From assembly GCF_043951855.1 (NCBI RefSeq), contig NZ_JBINJW010000004.1, positions 91,821-155,820 on the forward strand: a DNA stretch of 64,000 nt. The letters run 5' to 3'. A program made the translations under genes and the position numbers. The notes under the pieces are model-generated. The model searched no databases and was not told the DNA's origin. It was given only the letters and a program-made list of their open reading frames with translations. How positions within the stretch are numbered: the stretch's first letter is position 1; each line of letters starts with the position of its first letter. Origin of the DNA: Proteiniclasticum sp043951855. Its GTDB lineage: Bacteria; Bacillota; Clostridia; Clostridiales; Clostridiaceae. Positions 52,208 to 61,204 of this stretch are shown here, one piece after another.

Positions 52208-52671
52208 TTTTGGTTACATTAGGAACACAGATACAGCCATTTACAAGACTACTTGATCTCATCGAAAAATCCATGATTGAGGAAGAAATTATTGTTCAGG
52301 CAGGACATACATCCTACGAGAGCAGTAAAATGGAAATCCGGGGCTTTATTGATATGGATGAAATGCAAAGTCTTACGGAGAAAGCAAGAATCATCATAAC
52401 CCATGGAGGGACAGGTTCCATCATTGGAGGACTGAAGAAGAGGAAAACCGTCATTGCCTGTGCAAGGTTAAAGAAGTACAGTGAGCATCTTGATGATCAT
52501 CAGCTGGAAATTGTCAGTACATTGTCTCAGAATGGCTACATACTCGAGCTTCATGATAACGAATCTCTGGATGAAGTAATGGAAAAAGTGCCCGGCTTTA
52601 AACCGAAGGAATTCATCAGCAATTCCACAAACTTCAACCAGAAGTTGAAGGAGAAGATAGACTCGTATTGA
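52204..52671 (+). CDS. Alg13/PssE-like glycosyltransferase catalytic subunit
   Basis: Protein of 155 residues matching the C-terminal catalytic half of GT28 enzymes (Alg13, EpsE, PssE): ILVTLGTQIQPFTRLL at the start and ARIIITHGGTGSIIGGLK for the donor site. The TTG start, preceded by GGGGGTGG, overlaps the end of the Alg14-like gene. Together the pair should transfer a sugar to the lipid-linked precursor. Confidence 0.83.
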   Translation: MILVTLGTQIQPFTRLLDLIEKSMIEEEIIVQAGHTSYESSKMEIRGFIDMDEMQSLTEKARIIITHGGTGSIIGGLKKRKTVIACARLKKYSEHLDDHQLEIVSTLSQNGYILELHDNESLDEVMEKVPGFKPKEFISNSTNFNQKLKEKIDSY

Positions 52672-52693
52672 CAAAAAGAAGAGGTGTAGCATT

Positions 52694-54145
52694 ATGAACA
52701 ATCAAATAGAAATACAGAAAAACTCCAGAAGAAATCAGTTTATCATATGGTTCGTCTTATTACAGCCTTTGGTTGATATTCTGACATCACTTGGTATCAT
52801 ATATTTCAAGATGAGTGTAACAGTGGGTGTAGTTGCACGAAGCCTGTTTCTCTGTCTTATTATGTGGGATCTTATCATCACTCCACATTGGAAGAAGAGA
52901 AAAGCGGCGGTTTTTTATGTCGTCATTCTTGCCCTTTATTGTATCTCTTTTTTAGGTCTGATTATTATTACACCTGATAACGGGACTATATTCACTAATA
53001 TTAAGCAATTATTCAAAATCGTATATTTCCCTCTGACCCTTGTCTATTTCTATCAGATGTACAAGGAAGGCAGAATCATCATCAGAAAAGAACTACTTTC
53101 TAAGGTTCTTTTCATCTATATGTTCATCATTTTCCTTGGATTTATTTCGGGAACAGGTTTTTCAGCTTATAGTACGAGAGTTTCAGGAAACAAGGGGTGG
53201 TTTTTTGCGGGAAATGATCTGACGGCAATCCTGTCACTTCTGATTCCACTAGGATTTCATGTTACTGTGACACAGTTTATAGACAGCAGAAGTCTCACTA
53301 AGAGGCTTTTCATCCTGTTCTATTTCTTTCTCATTGTATTCTCCACTACGCACATAGGGACGAAAGCCATCTATTTCAGTACACTGGTTTTCTTCTTTAT
53401 TTATGGAGTCTATCATGGCATAAAATTTCTTTCCCAGAAAAAAGTCTTTCAGATTGGAGTATCCACGACTTCTCTGATCTTAGTTGCATTGATGCTTGTC
53501 AGCATGAAATTTACACCTATTGGAGAAAGCTTCAATGTCCTGCAGTTCAAATTTGAACAAAGCACGGAAGAGACACCACCTGTTGTGGTAGAAGATCCTA
53601 TTGAAGAAGTCATAGATAAGGATGATTTCACGGATGCTGAAAATGAAGAGATGGAAGAAGTCACTGAAAGTTCCACCTATCGTGTTGCAAACTGGTTGTT
53701 AAGCAATCGATTGGATAAGGCGCTGCCCGTTCATATCCATTATATGGATCAGAGCGCAGCGGCGAAGATGCTTGGCATCGGATATTTCAGGGAAACAGGA
53801 AAGATTGATCTATCGACACAGATTGAAATAGACTTTCTGGCATTGTTTTACAGACATGGATTCCTGGGCATGCTCATTATTCTGTTACCCATGGGATACA
53901 TTATTCTGAATGAACTGACAAGGGCTTTTAAGCATTGGCGAAAAGTCATAGGAAGTCCTGAAATTCTTGTTCTTCTTCTGTCGGTGATGTATATGCTGGC
54001 CTTCGCACTGATAACCGGACATGTGCTGGTGTCTCCCGCGGTGAGTATCTTTGTTTCCATGATCATCGTAAGCTGGGTGGAAAGTCAGGATCGGTCATTT
54101 CATTCGAAATCATCAGAATTAAACTACAGCGCGTATAGAAGGTGA
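52694..54145 (+). CDS. Wzy-like polysaccharide polymerase (O-antigen ligase family)
   Basis: Membrane protein of 483 residues with about 11-12 helices. It has a large loop of about 110 residues (about 285-395) that contains a very acidic segment (EEVIDKDDFTDAENEEMEE) and faces outside by prediction. The position between glycosyltransferases and a flippase, with this topology, fits a Wzy polymerase that joins repeat units on the outer face. Primary sequence of such polymerases is poorly conserved, so the role is inferred. Confidence 0.7.
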   Translation: MNNQIEIQKNSRRNQFIIWFVLLQPLVDILTSLGIIYFKMSVTVGVVARSLFLCLIMWDLIITPHWKKRKAAVFYVVILALYCISFLGLIIITPDNGTIFTNIKQLFKIVYFPLTLVYFYQMYKEGRIIIRKELLSKVLFIYMFIIFLGFISGTGFSAYSTRVSGNKGWFFAGNDLTAILSLLIPLGFHVTVTQFIDSRSLTKRLFILFYFFLIVFSTTHIGTKAIYFSTLVFFFIYGVYHGIKFLSQKKVFQIGVSTTSLILVALMLVSMKFTPIGESFNVLQFKFEQSTEETPPVVVEDPIEEVIDKDDFTDAENEEMEEVTESSTYRVANWLLSNRLDKALPVHIHYMDQSAAAKMLGIGYFRETGKIDLSTQIEIDFLALFYRHGFLGMLIILLPMGYIILNELTRAFKHWRKVIGSPEILVLLLSVMYMLAFALITGHVLVSPAVSIFVSMIIVSWVESQDRSFHSKSSELNYSAYRR

Positions 54146-54148
54146 AAT

Positions 54149-55102
54149 ATGAATAATTTAGTTTCCGTCACAATGAATGTCTATAACGAAGAAAAGCGAT
54201 GGATTATGGAAGCCATTGATTCAATACTGCTTCAGACCTATGAAAATCTGGAGTTCATTATTGTCTATGATAACCCGGCAGATGAAGAGCTTCTGGTATT
54301 TCTGGAAAACTACACGGAAAAGGACGGTCGTGTTCGCATCATCGTCAATGAAAAGAATATAGGTATATCTGCCAGTCAGAACCGTTCCCTGGCTGAAGCG
54401 AAGGGGGACTTCATAGTCAAAATGGATGCGGATGATGTTTCTCTTCCAGACCGAATCGAGAGGCAGATGGCATTTCTAAAGAAGCATCAGCTGGATATGG
54501 TTGCGGGAGAACGTACCATCATCAATGAAGATAGTGAAGTCACTGCAGATGTAACGCGTAATCTGCCTGAAATACCAGAGAAAGCGGCAAAACTCATACA
54601 ACACGTGAACTTCATCATTCATCCTAGTGTCCTTTATCGAAGAAAACTGGTCGAGTCGGCAGGGGGCTATCGTGATTTCCCTATGTCAGTTGATTATGAT
54701 CTCTGGTTGAGGGCTGTCAAGAAAGGCTTTAAAATCGGAGTCATGAATGAAAAACTGATTCAGTACCGTGTTCGAGAGAAAAGCGTCTCTCATAAGGATC
54801 TTTTCAAACTGTATCTTATTGTTCGATATCAGCAGAATCTATTCAGGAAGGACACTCAGAAAGAACATACGAGAGAAGCTCTGGAGAAGTTCCTGATGAA
54901 GAATGGATATTACGATGAAAATGAAAAGAAGCAGTTTTATAAGGCACAGAAAAAATTCATTTCAGGGAAAGAATCCATTGCATCAGGAAAGAAACTCAAA
55001 GGAGTGAAGCTTCTTGCAGAAGCAATGGCTGGACATAAGGAAGTGCGATATTTCATGAAGAATACGTTCCTTTTTCAGCTGAAAAATCGCATCCTTCATT
55101 AG
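54149..55102 (+). CDS. GT2-family glycosyltransferase
   Basis: Inverting GT-A transferase of 317 residues. The N-terminus VSVTMNVYNEEKRWIMEAIDS and the VKMDADDVSLPDRIERQ segment (DxD metal site near residue 92) are typical. FPMSVDYDLWLRAVKKG supplies the acceptor-side ED-like motif. It starts 3 bases after the polymerase gene. The specific sugar is unknown. Confidence 0.88.
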   Translation: MNNLVSVTMNVYNEEKRWIMEAIDSILLQTYENLEFIIVYDNPADEELLVFLENYTEKDGRVRIIVNEKNIGISASQNRSLAEAKGDFIVKMDADDVSLPDRIERQMAFLKKHQLDMVAGERTIINEDSEVTADVTRNLPEIPEKAAKLIQHVNFIIHPSVLYRRKLVESAGGYRDFPMSVDYDLWLRAVKKGFKIGVMNEKLIQYRVREKSVSHKDLFKLYLIVRYQQNLFRKDTQKEHTREALEKFLMKNGYYDENEKKQFYKAQKKFISGKESIASGKKLKGVKLLAEAMAGHKEVRYFMKNTFLFQLKNRILH

Positions 55103-55154
55103 ATTATGTTTATGTGCAAAGTGATTCAAGTTTATAAAGAATAGAGGCAGAAAA

Positions 55155-56603
55155 TTGAAAGACAGTTTATTTAAAAAGTTTTTAGCCTTCTCCTATGGGA
55201 ACTGGCTAGGTTTAATCATAGGCTTTGGGACAACCATGGTCACGACAAGGCTTCTTGCTACAGAAGACTTCGGACGGGCATCCATGTTCACCTTGGCAGT
55301 CAATATCATAATGATTTTCATCATGTTCGGCTCTGATCAGGCGTTCATTCGTTACTTCTATGAAGTGAAGGAAGAACAGCGGGGCAGACTTCTTTATCGT
55401 ACCATGAAGACACCGGTCATTTCTGTTCTGATAACGGCAGCGGTTTTACTGATCTTCAGAGTGCGTATTTCTGAACTTCTTTTCGATGAGAAGAACCCCA
55501 TGGCAGTAGTAATGCTTGTCATAGGAATCACTGCGCAGCTGGGAGACCGGTTTTCTCGTCTGGTCATCAGAATGCAGCAGAAGGGAGCACTCTATTCTTT
55601 TCTTGAAGTGCTGTTGAAGGTCATCAGTTTTGTTTCACTTCTTGGATTCTACTATTTATTGGGACCCAGCTATGAGATCATCATCTATTCCACAGTAATC
55701 AGTCTTCTTGCAATTTTCGCAATTGCTGTATTCAAGGAGAAGAGGTTCTGGTTCGTGAAAACGGGTGAACCGTTGGCCGAAACATATAGCCGAAGAAGAA
55801 TTCTTCGTTTTGGTATGCCTTTCATGGTCACCTCTCTTATAACCTGGCTATTTGAATCCTTTGATAAAATTGCAATCAGAAGCTGGAGTACACTGGATGA
55901 GCTGGGATTATATTCTGCTGCGTTTAAGATTGTAGCGCTGGTTCATGTATTCCAGATCACATTCAATAATTTCTGGACACCGGTCTGTTATGAGCATTAT
56001 CAGAAAAAACCAGATGATACGGAGTTTTACGCACGCATGATGAGAGTAATCTCTCTAGGTATGTTTACTGTAGGTATCGGAAGTATAGCAGGGAAAGATA
56101 TCATCATCGCTTTTTTAGGCTCGGACTATCGAGCAGCGGCAAACATCATGCCTTATCTCATTTTCATGCCGATGCTTCATACCATTTCTGAAACTACAGT
56201 CATGGGAATCAACTTTATGAAGAAACCCAAATGGCATATCTTCATCGCTGGAACATCCTGCGTCAGTAATATCATCGGGAATGCAATTCTGGTGCCGGAG
56301 TATGGCGCTATTGGGGCAGCAATCTCTACTGCCCTTGCTTATGTGATTTTCTTTACGCTTAGGACAGTGATTTCAAACAGATTCTATCCAGTGAAGCAGA
56401 ACCTGCTGCAGTTTTATTTTATGCTTGCGCTGATCTTCGCCTATGCGACTTTTTCCATCTATACCAGAAGTATATTGCTGAATATGGGCGCAGGATTTGC
56501 CCTGTTCCTCTTTATGCTTCTGCTTTATAAAAAGGATACCAAAGATGGAATTGCCTATATTAAGAGTATGGATCTGCGTAAGATCCTGAAGAGACGGAAG
56601 TAA
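55155..56603 (+). CDS. Wzx-like polysaccharide flippase
   Basis: Membrane protein of 482 residues with 12-14 predicted helices, of the MATE-related polysaccharide transporter family (RfbX/MurJ-like). It starts with TTG, preceded by AGAGG 7 bases upstream; the first residues FKKFLAFSYGNWLGLIIGF enter the first helix, as is usual. It would flip the undecaprenyl-linked repeat unit across the membrane for the polymerase. Confidence 0.86.
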   Translation: MKDSLFKKFLAFSYGNWLGLIIGFGTTMVTTRLLATEDFGRASMFTLAVNIIMIFIMFGSDQAFIRYFYEVKEEQRGRLLYRTMKTPVISVLITAAVLLIFRVRISELLFDEKNPMAVVMLVIGITAQLGDRFSRLVIRMQQKGALYSFLEVLLKVISFVSLLGFYYLLGPSYEIIIYSTVISLLAIFAIAVFKEKRFWFVKTGEPLAETYSRRRILRFGMPFMVTSLITWLFESFDKIAIRSWSTLDELGLYSAAFKIVALVHVFQITFNNFWTPVCYEHYQKKPDDTEFYARMMRVISLGMFTVGIGSIAGKDIIIAFLGSDYRAAANIMPYLIFMPMLHTISETTVMGINFMKKPKWHIFIAGTSCVSNIIGNAILVPEYGAIGAAISTALAYVIFFTLRTVISNRFYPVKQNLLQFYFMLALIFAYATFSIYTRSILLNMGAGFALFLFMLLLYKKDTKDGIAYIKSMDLRKILKRRK

Positions 56604-56627
56604 CCAGTGAAGATGGGGAGAAGAGAT

Positions 56628-57530
56628 ATGAGACATTTCAGTTTTGTAATATTACATTACCAGGCCGTTGAAGACACTATTGAGTGCATTGAATCCATTC
56701 TGAATCATATCCGTTATGAGGAAAAAGATCTGGTTGTTGTAGACAATGGTTCACCTGACGGATCAGGAAAGATTCTTGCTGAACGATATGAGGGAAATGA
56801 GCATGTTCATATTCTACTGCAACGGGAGAATATGGGGTTCGCTCGAGGAAACAATGTCGGATTCCAGTATGCGAAGAATGTGCTTCATACGGATTTCATT
56901 GCCATGATCAATAATGATACCGTGATCGAACAGGAAGATTTCATTGAGGGAATTTTTGCATACTATGAAGAATCTCCATTTGCGATTCTTGGACCTGATA
57001 TCATCTCTCTGGTGGATCAGGGCCACCAGAACCCGGCTTCAGTCAAGGGAATGGATCGAAAAGGTGCAAAGATTGCGTTAGTCATCAATCGGATCTGTCT
57101 ATGGACAAGCTATATCCATGCTGATGAGTATGCGTTCAGGGCGATCAAGTTTCTCTATGCAGTAAAGGACAAGATCAGAAGAAGAGGGAAATCTAAAACC
57201 AGCAGGAAGAGAAATCCGGAAGAAGTGCAGGAGAATATTCAGCTGCATGGAAGTGCACTGGTTTTTTCTCCAGTTTTCATAGAGCGCCATGATGGACTGC
57301 ACCCTGGTACCTTCATGTATCTGGAAGAAGATATTCTGTTCCATCTCATGAAGAAGGAAAATCTTAAGACAGTATATTATCCTAAGATCAGAATCTATCA
57401 TAAGGAGGATTCATCCACAAAGAATTCCTTCAGTTCCAGTATAGACAGGCGCAGGTTCAAGTACAGACATCATATCGACAGTCTTCATGTTTATCTCAAG
57501 ATCATGGAATCAAAAAACGTGGAATATTAG
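56628..57530 (+). CDS. GT2-family glycosyltransferase, rhamnosyltransferase-like
   Basis: GT-A transferase of 300 residues resembling bacterial rhamnosyltransferases: FVILHYQAVEDTIECIESI, VVDNGSPDGSGKIL, ENMGFARGNNVGF and AMINNDTVIEQ, with MYLEEDILFHLMKK near the C-terminus. The ATG was selected because GGGGAGAAG is just upstream. With the rfb block nearby, dTDP-rhamnose is the likely donor, which is inference. Confidence 0.85.
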   Translation: MRHFSFVILHYQAVEDTIECIESILNHIRYEEKDLVVVDNGSPDGSGKILAERYEGNEHVHILLQRENMGFARGNNVGFQYAKNVLHTDFIAMINNDTVIEQEDFIEGIFAYYEESPFAILGPDIISLVDQGHQNPASVKGMDRKGAKIALVINRICLWTSYIHADEYAFRAIKFLYAVKDKIRRRGKSKTSRKRNPEEVQENIQLHGSALVFSPVFIERHDGLHPGTFMYLEEDILFHLMKKENLKTVYYPKIRIYHKEDSSTKNSFSSSIDRRRFKYRHHIDSLHVYLKIMESKNVEY

Positions 57531-57854
57531 TTGAATGATAATAGGAGTAAGCAAGGAAGAGAATAAATAAGTTTAAAAATGCGGTTAGAACTGATGTTAC
57601 AGTTATGATCGCATTTCACCTTATAAGATTTGAAATACATCACCAAAGTATAGTAATAATATCAATGAATCTATAGACTTACTCAAAATAGGATAATCCG
57701 TAGATGAATAAAACATAATATATCTATTTCATTACTTAGGGATGCCGCTTTTTGCATTTTGCTGTATCATAGAGAAAGAGTAATAGCACAATCAGGCTAT
57801 CACAACAGTGCACTTTGTGATAGCCTGATGAATAATCAATAGGGAGAAAAGATA
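57531..57854 (+). promoter_or_regulatory. galE upstream region with strong leader hairpin
   Basis: 324 bases with no gene. ATCAGGCTATCACAA (57791-57805) pairs perfectly with TTGTGATAGCCTGAT (57815-57829), a 15-base-pair stem with a 9-base loop. It ends 25 bases before the galE start and has no T run. It could end the upstream transcript weakly, or act in the galE leader. No clear promoter was found. Confidence 0.55.
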
Positions 57855-58856
57855 ATGCGAATTTTAGTTACTGGTGGAGCGGGCTATATAGGTTCTCACA
57901 CCTGTGTTGAACTGCTTGAGGCAGGTCATGAAGTTATTGTTGCTGATAATCTGTGCAACAGCAGGAAGGAATCTCTTGAAATGGTCAAAAGGATTACAGG
58001 AAAAGACGTCCTCTTTTATGAAGTGGATGTAACAGAGGAACAGGTAGTGGAAAAGATCTTCAGAAGTCACAGACTTGATGGAGTGATTCATTTTGCTGGT
58101 CTTAAAGCTGTTGGGGAGTCATTAGAAAAACCCTTGAGCTATTACTACAATAACCTTGTGAGTACCATGATCCTTACGAAGATGAGTCTGAAATACGACG
58201 TGAACAGATTTGTATTCAGTTCTTCCGCCACCGTGTATGGAGACAATACAGTTCCGTTCAAAGAGACCATGAAACTTCTGCCGACCACCAATCCATATGG
58301 AGAAACGAAAGCCATGAGTGAGCGGATTCTTATGGATACCGTAAAAGCAGATCAGAGCTTCGGTGTAACACTGTTAAGGTATTTCAATCCGGTAGGGGCT
58401 CATGAGAGCGGGCTCATCGGAGAAGAACCAAATGGAGCGCCGAATAATCTGATGCCATTCATTACGCAGGTGGCCAGTGGTAGAAGAGAGAAGCTCAGTA
58501 TTTTCGGAAATGACTACGATACGGTTGATGGTACTGGTGTGAGAGACTACATCCATGTAGTGGACCTGGCTAAAGGACATGTTATGGCTGTTGAAAAGCT
58601 GAAACCGGGAGTTGAGATCTACAACCTGGGAACAGGAAGAGGAACGTCAGTACTTGAACTGGTCCATACATTCATGGAAGTCAATGAACTGGATGTACCC
58701 TATGAGATCAGAGAAAGACGACAGGGGGATATATCATCCTATTATGCGGATGCCTCAAAAGCCAGAATAGAGCTTGGCTGGATTGCAGAGAAGACCATAG
58801 AGGATATGGTCAGAGATGCCTGGAGATTTGAGAAGAAGCAGGCAGAAGGCAAGTGA
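57855..58856 (+). CDS. galE: UDP-glucose 4-epimerase
   Basis: Extended short-chain dehydrogenase of 333 residues interconverting UDP-glucose and UDP-galactose. It has VTGGAGYIGSHTCVELL, HFAGLKAVGESLEKPLSYY, the SSSATVYGD active-site segment, and NPYGETKAMSE with Tyr and Lys. The RYFNPVGAHESGLIGEDP-like segment here reads GLIGEEPNGAPNNLMP, typical of GalE. It supplies UDP-galactose for the polysaccharide. Confidence 0.94.
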   Translation: MRILVTGGAGYIGSHTCVELLEAGHEVIVADNLCNSRKESLEMVKRITGKDVLFYEVDVTEEQVVEKIFRSHRLDGVIHFAGLKAVGESLEKPLSYYYNNLVSTMILTKMSLKYDVNRFVFSSSATVYGDNTVPFKETMKLLPTTNPYGETKAMSERILMDTVKADQSFGVTLLRYFNPVGAHESGLIGEEPNGAPNNLMPFITQVASGRREKLSIFGNDYDTVDGTGVRDYIHVVDLAKGHVMAVEKLKPGVEIYNLGTGRGTSVLELVHTFMEVNELDVPYEIRERRQGDISSYYADASKARIELGWIAEKTIEDMVRDAWRFEKKQAEGK

Positions 58857-58935
58857 CAATAAATAGGTTAACTGATTTGCAGAAAAAAATGAAAGACCAC
58901 TCATCTCAATTGAGTGTACGTAATGGAGGAGAACA

Positions 58936-59949
58936 TTGAAAATACTAGTAACAGGGGCAGCCGGATTCATCGGTTTCCACCTTTCAAAAAGACTATTGCA
59001 GGAAGACAACGAGATCATAGGACTTGATAATCTCAACGATTATTATGATCCTGAACTGAAGAAGTCCAGACTGGAGATCCTGAATCAGTACCAGAATTTC
59101 ACTTTCCATAAGATGGATCTGAAGGACAAAAAGGAGCTGGATGCTTTATTTGAATCCCATAGACCAGACTACGTGATCAATCTCGCAGCACAGGCAGGGG
59201 TAAGATATTCCATCGAGAATCCCTATGCTTATGTGGACTCCAATCTCATAGGATTTATGAATATCCTTGAAGCCTGCAGAAATTATCCGGTGAAGCATCT
59301 TCTTTACGCTTCATCCAGTTCCGTTTATGGCGGCAATAAGGTGGCCCCATTCTCCACCAATCATAATGTGGACCACCCTGTATCCCTCTACGCTGCCACA
59401 AAGAAATCCAATGAACTGATGGCGCATACTTACAGTCATCTCTACGGTATACCAACAACAGGACTTCGATTCTTCACCGTGTACGGTCCTTATGGAAGAC
59501 CGGATATGGCTTATTTTTCCTTTACGAAAGATATTCTGGAAGGAAAATCCATCAAAGTCTACAACCATGGGAAGATGGAAAGGGACTTCACCTATATCGA
59601 TGATATCGTAGAAGGAATCAGAAAGCTCATAGTTCATGTACCAGAAGCCAATAAGGATTGGGATGAAAGCAAGGATGATTTGAGTTCAAGCTTTGCTCCC
59701 TATAAGATCTACAACATCGGGAACAACAATCCGGTTCCACTCATGAGATTCATCAATGCTCTGGAAGCGGCGTTAGGAAAGGAAGCGGACAAGATCTTCA
59801 TGGATATGCAGCCTGGAGATGTACTGAGAACCTATGCCGATGTATCGGATCTGGAAAAAGAAATCAGTTTTAAACCAGGGACCACAATAGAAGAAGGCCT
59901 GAAAAGGTTTGTGGATTGGTATCTGACGTATTATAATGTAGAAGGATAA
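58936..59949 (+). CDS. UDP-glucuronate 4-epimerase-like protein
   Basis: Extended short-chain dehydrogenase of 337 residues close to bacterial UDP-glucuronate epimerases (CapI/LpsL type). VTGAAGFIGFHLSKRLL, NLNDYYDPELKKSRLE and NLAAQAGVRYSIENP are characteristic, with YASSSSVYGGN and SLYAATKKSNELM at the active site, and RFFTVYGPYGRPDMA. It would make UDP-galacturonate from UDP-glucuronate. It starts with TTG behind a GGAGGA site. Its neighbour ugd makes its presumed substrate, which strengthens the assignment. Confidence 0.88.
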   Translation: MKILVTGAAGFIGFHLSKRLLQEDNEIIGLDNLNDYYDPELKKSRLEILNQYQNFTFHKMDLKDKKELDALFESHRPDYVINLAAQAGVRYSIENPYAYVDSNLIGFMNILEACRNYPVKHLLYASSSSVYGGNKVAPFSTNHNVDHPVSLYAATKKSNELMAHTYSHLYGIPTTGLRFFTVYGPYGRPDMAYFSFTKDILEGKSIKVYNHGKMERDFTYIDDIVEGIRKLIVHVPEANKDWDESKDDLSSSFAPYKIYNIGNNNPVPLMRFINALEAALGKEADKIFMDMQPGDVLRTYADVSDLEKEISFKPGTTIEEGLKRFVDWYLTYYNVEG

Positions 59950-59967
59950 ATAAAAGAAATAGCAATG

Positions 59968-59994
59968 ATAAGTCTTATATAATATAAGACTTAT
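59968..59994 (+). other. Palindromic hairpin upstream of ugd
   Basis: ATAAGTCTTATA (59968-59979) is followed after 3 bases by its exact complement TATAAGACTTAT (59983-59994). It lies 24 bases before the ugd ATG. It may be an operator or leader hairpin; there is no T run. A TATAAT overlaps its end (59994-59999) but is too close to the start codon to be the usual -10. Confidence 0.6.
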
Positions 59995-60017
59995 ATAATT
60001 TGAGGAGGAAATATCAT

Positions 60018-61184
60018 ATGAAAATCACAATTGCAGGTACTGGGTACGTAGGGTTATCCAACGCCATATTATTAGCTCAGAATAACGAGGTCATCGCCCT
60101 GGATATCATCAAAGAGAAAGTGGATATGATCAACGACAGAAAATCTCCCATTGCGGATCCGGAGATTGAAGAGTATCTGGCTACAAAGGAGCTGAATCTC
60201 AAAGCTACCACAGATAATTTTGAAGCTTTTAAGGATGCAGAGTATGTAATTATTTCTACTCCCACAAATTATGATCCGGAAAAAAACTACTTCAACACGA
60301 GAACCGTGGAAGCGGTCATAGCCAGCGTACTGTCCATCAATCCGGACGCGGTGATGGTCATCAAGTCCACAGTACCTGTAGGGTATACAGAGTCTGTGAA
60401 GGAGAAGTTCGATACACAGAACATCATCTTCAGTCCAGAATTCCTGAGAGAAGGAAAAGCTTTATATGACAACCTGTATCCTTCCAGAATCGTAGTAGGA
60501 GAAGAGTCCGATCGTGCAAAGATCTTTGCTGAGCTTCTTGCACAGGGAGCCATCAAGGAAGATATTCCGATGCTCTTCACAGGTTCCACAGAGGCGGAAG
60601 CCATCAAGCTGTTCGCTAATACCTATCTTGCTCTACGTGTAGCTTATTTCAATGAACTGGATTCCTATGCGGAAGTAAGAGGGCTTAATACCAAGCAGAT
60701 CATCGAAGGGGTTGGTCTTGATCCAAGAATTGGAAGCCACTACAACAATCCATCCTTCGGATACGGCGGATACTGCCTGCCTAAGGATACCAAGCAGCTT
60801 CTGGCAAACTATGCGGATGTTCCGCAGAACATCATGTCTGCCATTGTGGATGCCAACAGAACGAGAAAAGACCATGTGGCAGATATGATCGTGAAGAGAA
60901 ACCCTAAAATCGTAGGAATCTACAGACTGACCATGAAGACAGACTCAGACAACTTCCGTCAGTCCGCTATACAGGGTGTCATGAAGAGAATCAAAGCGAA
61001 GGGCATTGAAGTGGTTGTATTTGAACCGGCACTGGATGCGGATGATTTCTATAATTCCAGAGTCATCAAGGATTTCGATGAATTCAAGAAGATCTCCGAT
61101 GTCATCGTGGCAAACAGACTCTCTGATGAAATCAGAGATGTGGTGGACAAAGTCTATACCAGAGACCTGTTCAGCAGAGATTAA
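60018..61184 (+). CDS. ugd: UDP-glucose 6-dehydrogenase
   Basis: NAD-dependent enzyme of 388 residues that oxidises UDP-glucose to UDP-glucuronate. The Rossmann motif is MKITIAGTGYVGLSNAILL, with STPTNYD and KSTVPVGYT next. The catalytic Cys lies in FGYGGYCLPKDTKQL. The short form (about 390 residues) is typical of capsule loci. The ATG has GAGGAGGAA about 9 bases upstream; an ORF from 60000 would extend into that site. Product feeds the UDP-glucuronate epimerase upstream. Confidence 0.94.
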   Translation: MKITIAGTGYVGLSNAILLAQNNEVIALDIIKEKVDMINDRKSPIADPEIEEYLATKELNLKATTDNFEAFKDAEYVIISTPTNYDPEKNYFNTRTVEAVIASVLSINPDAVMVIKSTVPVGYTESVKEKFDTQNIIFSPEFLREGKALYDNLYPSRIVVGEESDRAKIFAELLAQGAIKEDIPMLFTGSTEAEAIKLFANTYLALRVAYFNELDSYAEVRGLNTKQIIEGVGLDPRIGSHYNNPSFGYGGYCLPKDTKQLLANYADVPQNIMSAIVDANRTRKDHVADMIVKRNPKIVGIYRLTMKTDSDNFRQSAIQGVMKRIKAKGIEVVVFEPALDADDFYNSRVIKDFDEFKKISDVIVANRLSDEIRDVVDKVYTRDLFSRD

Positions 61185-61204
61185 GGATTCAGAAGGGGTT
61201 TAAT

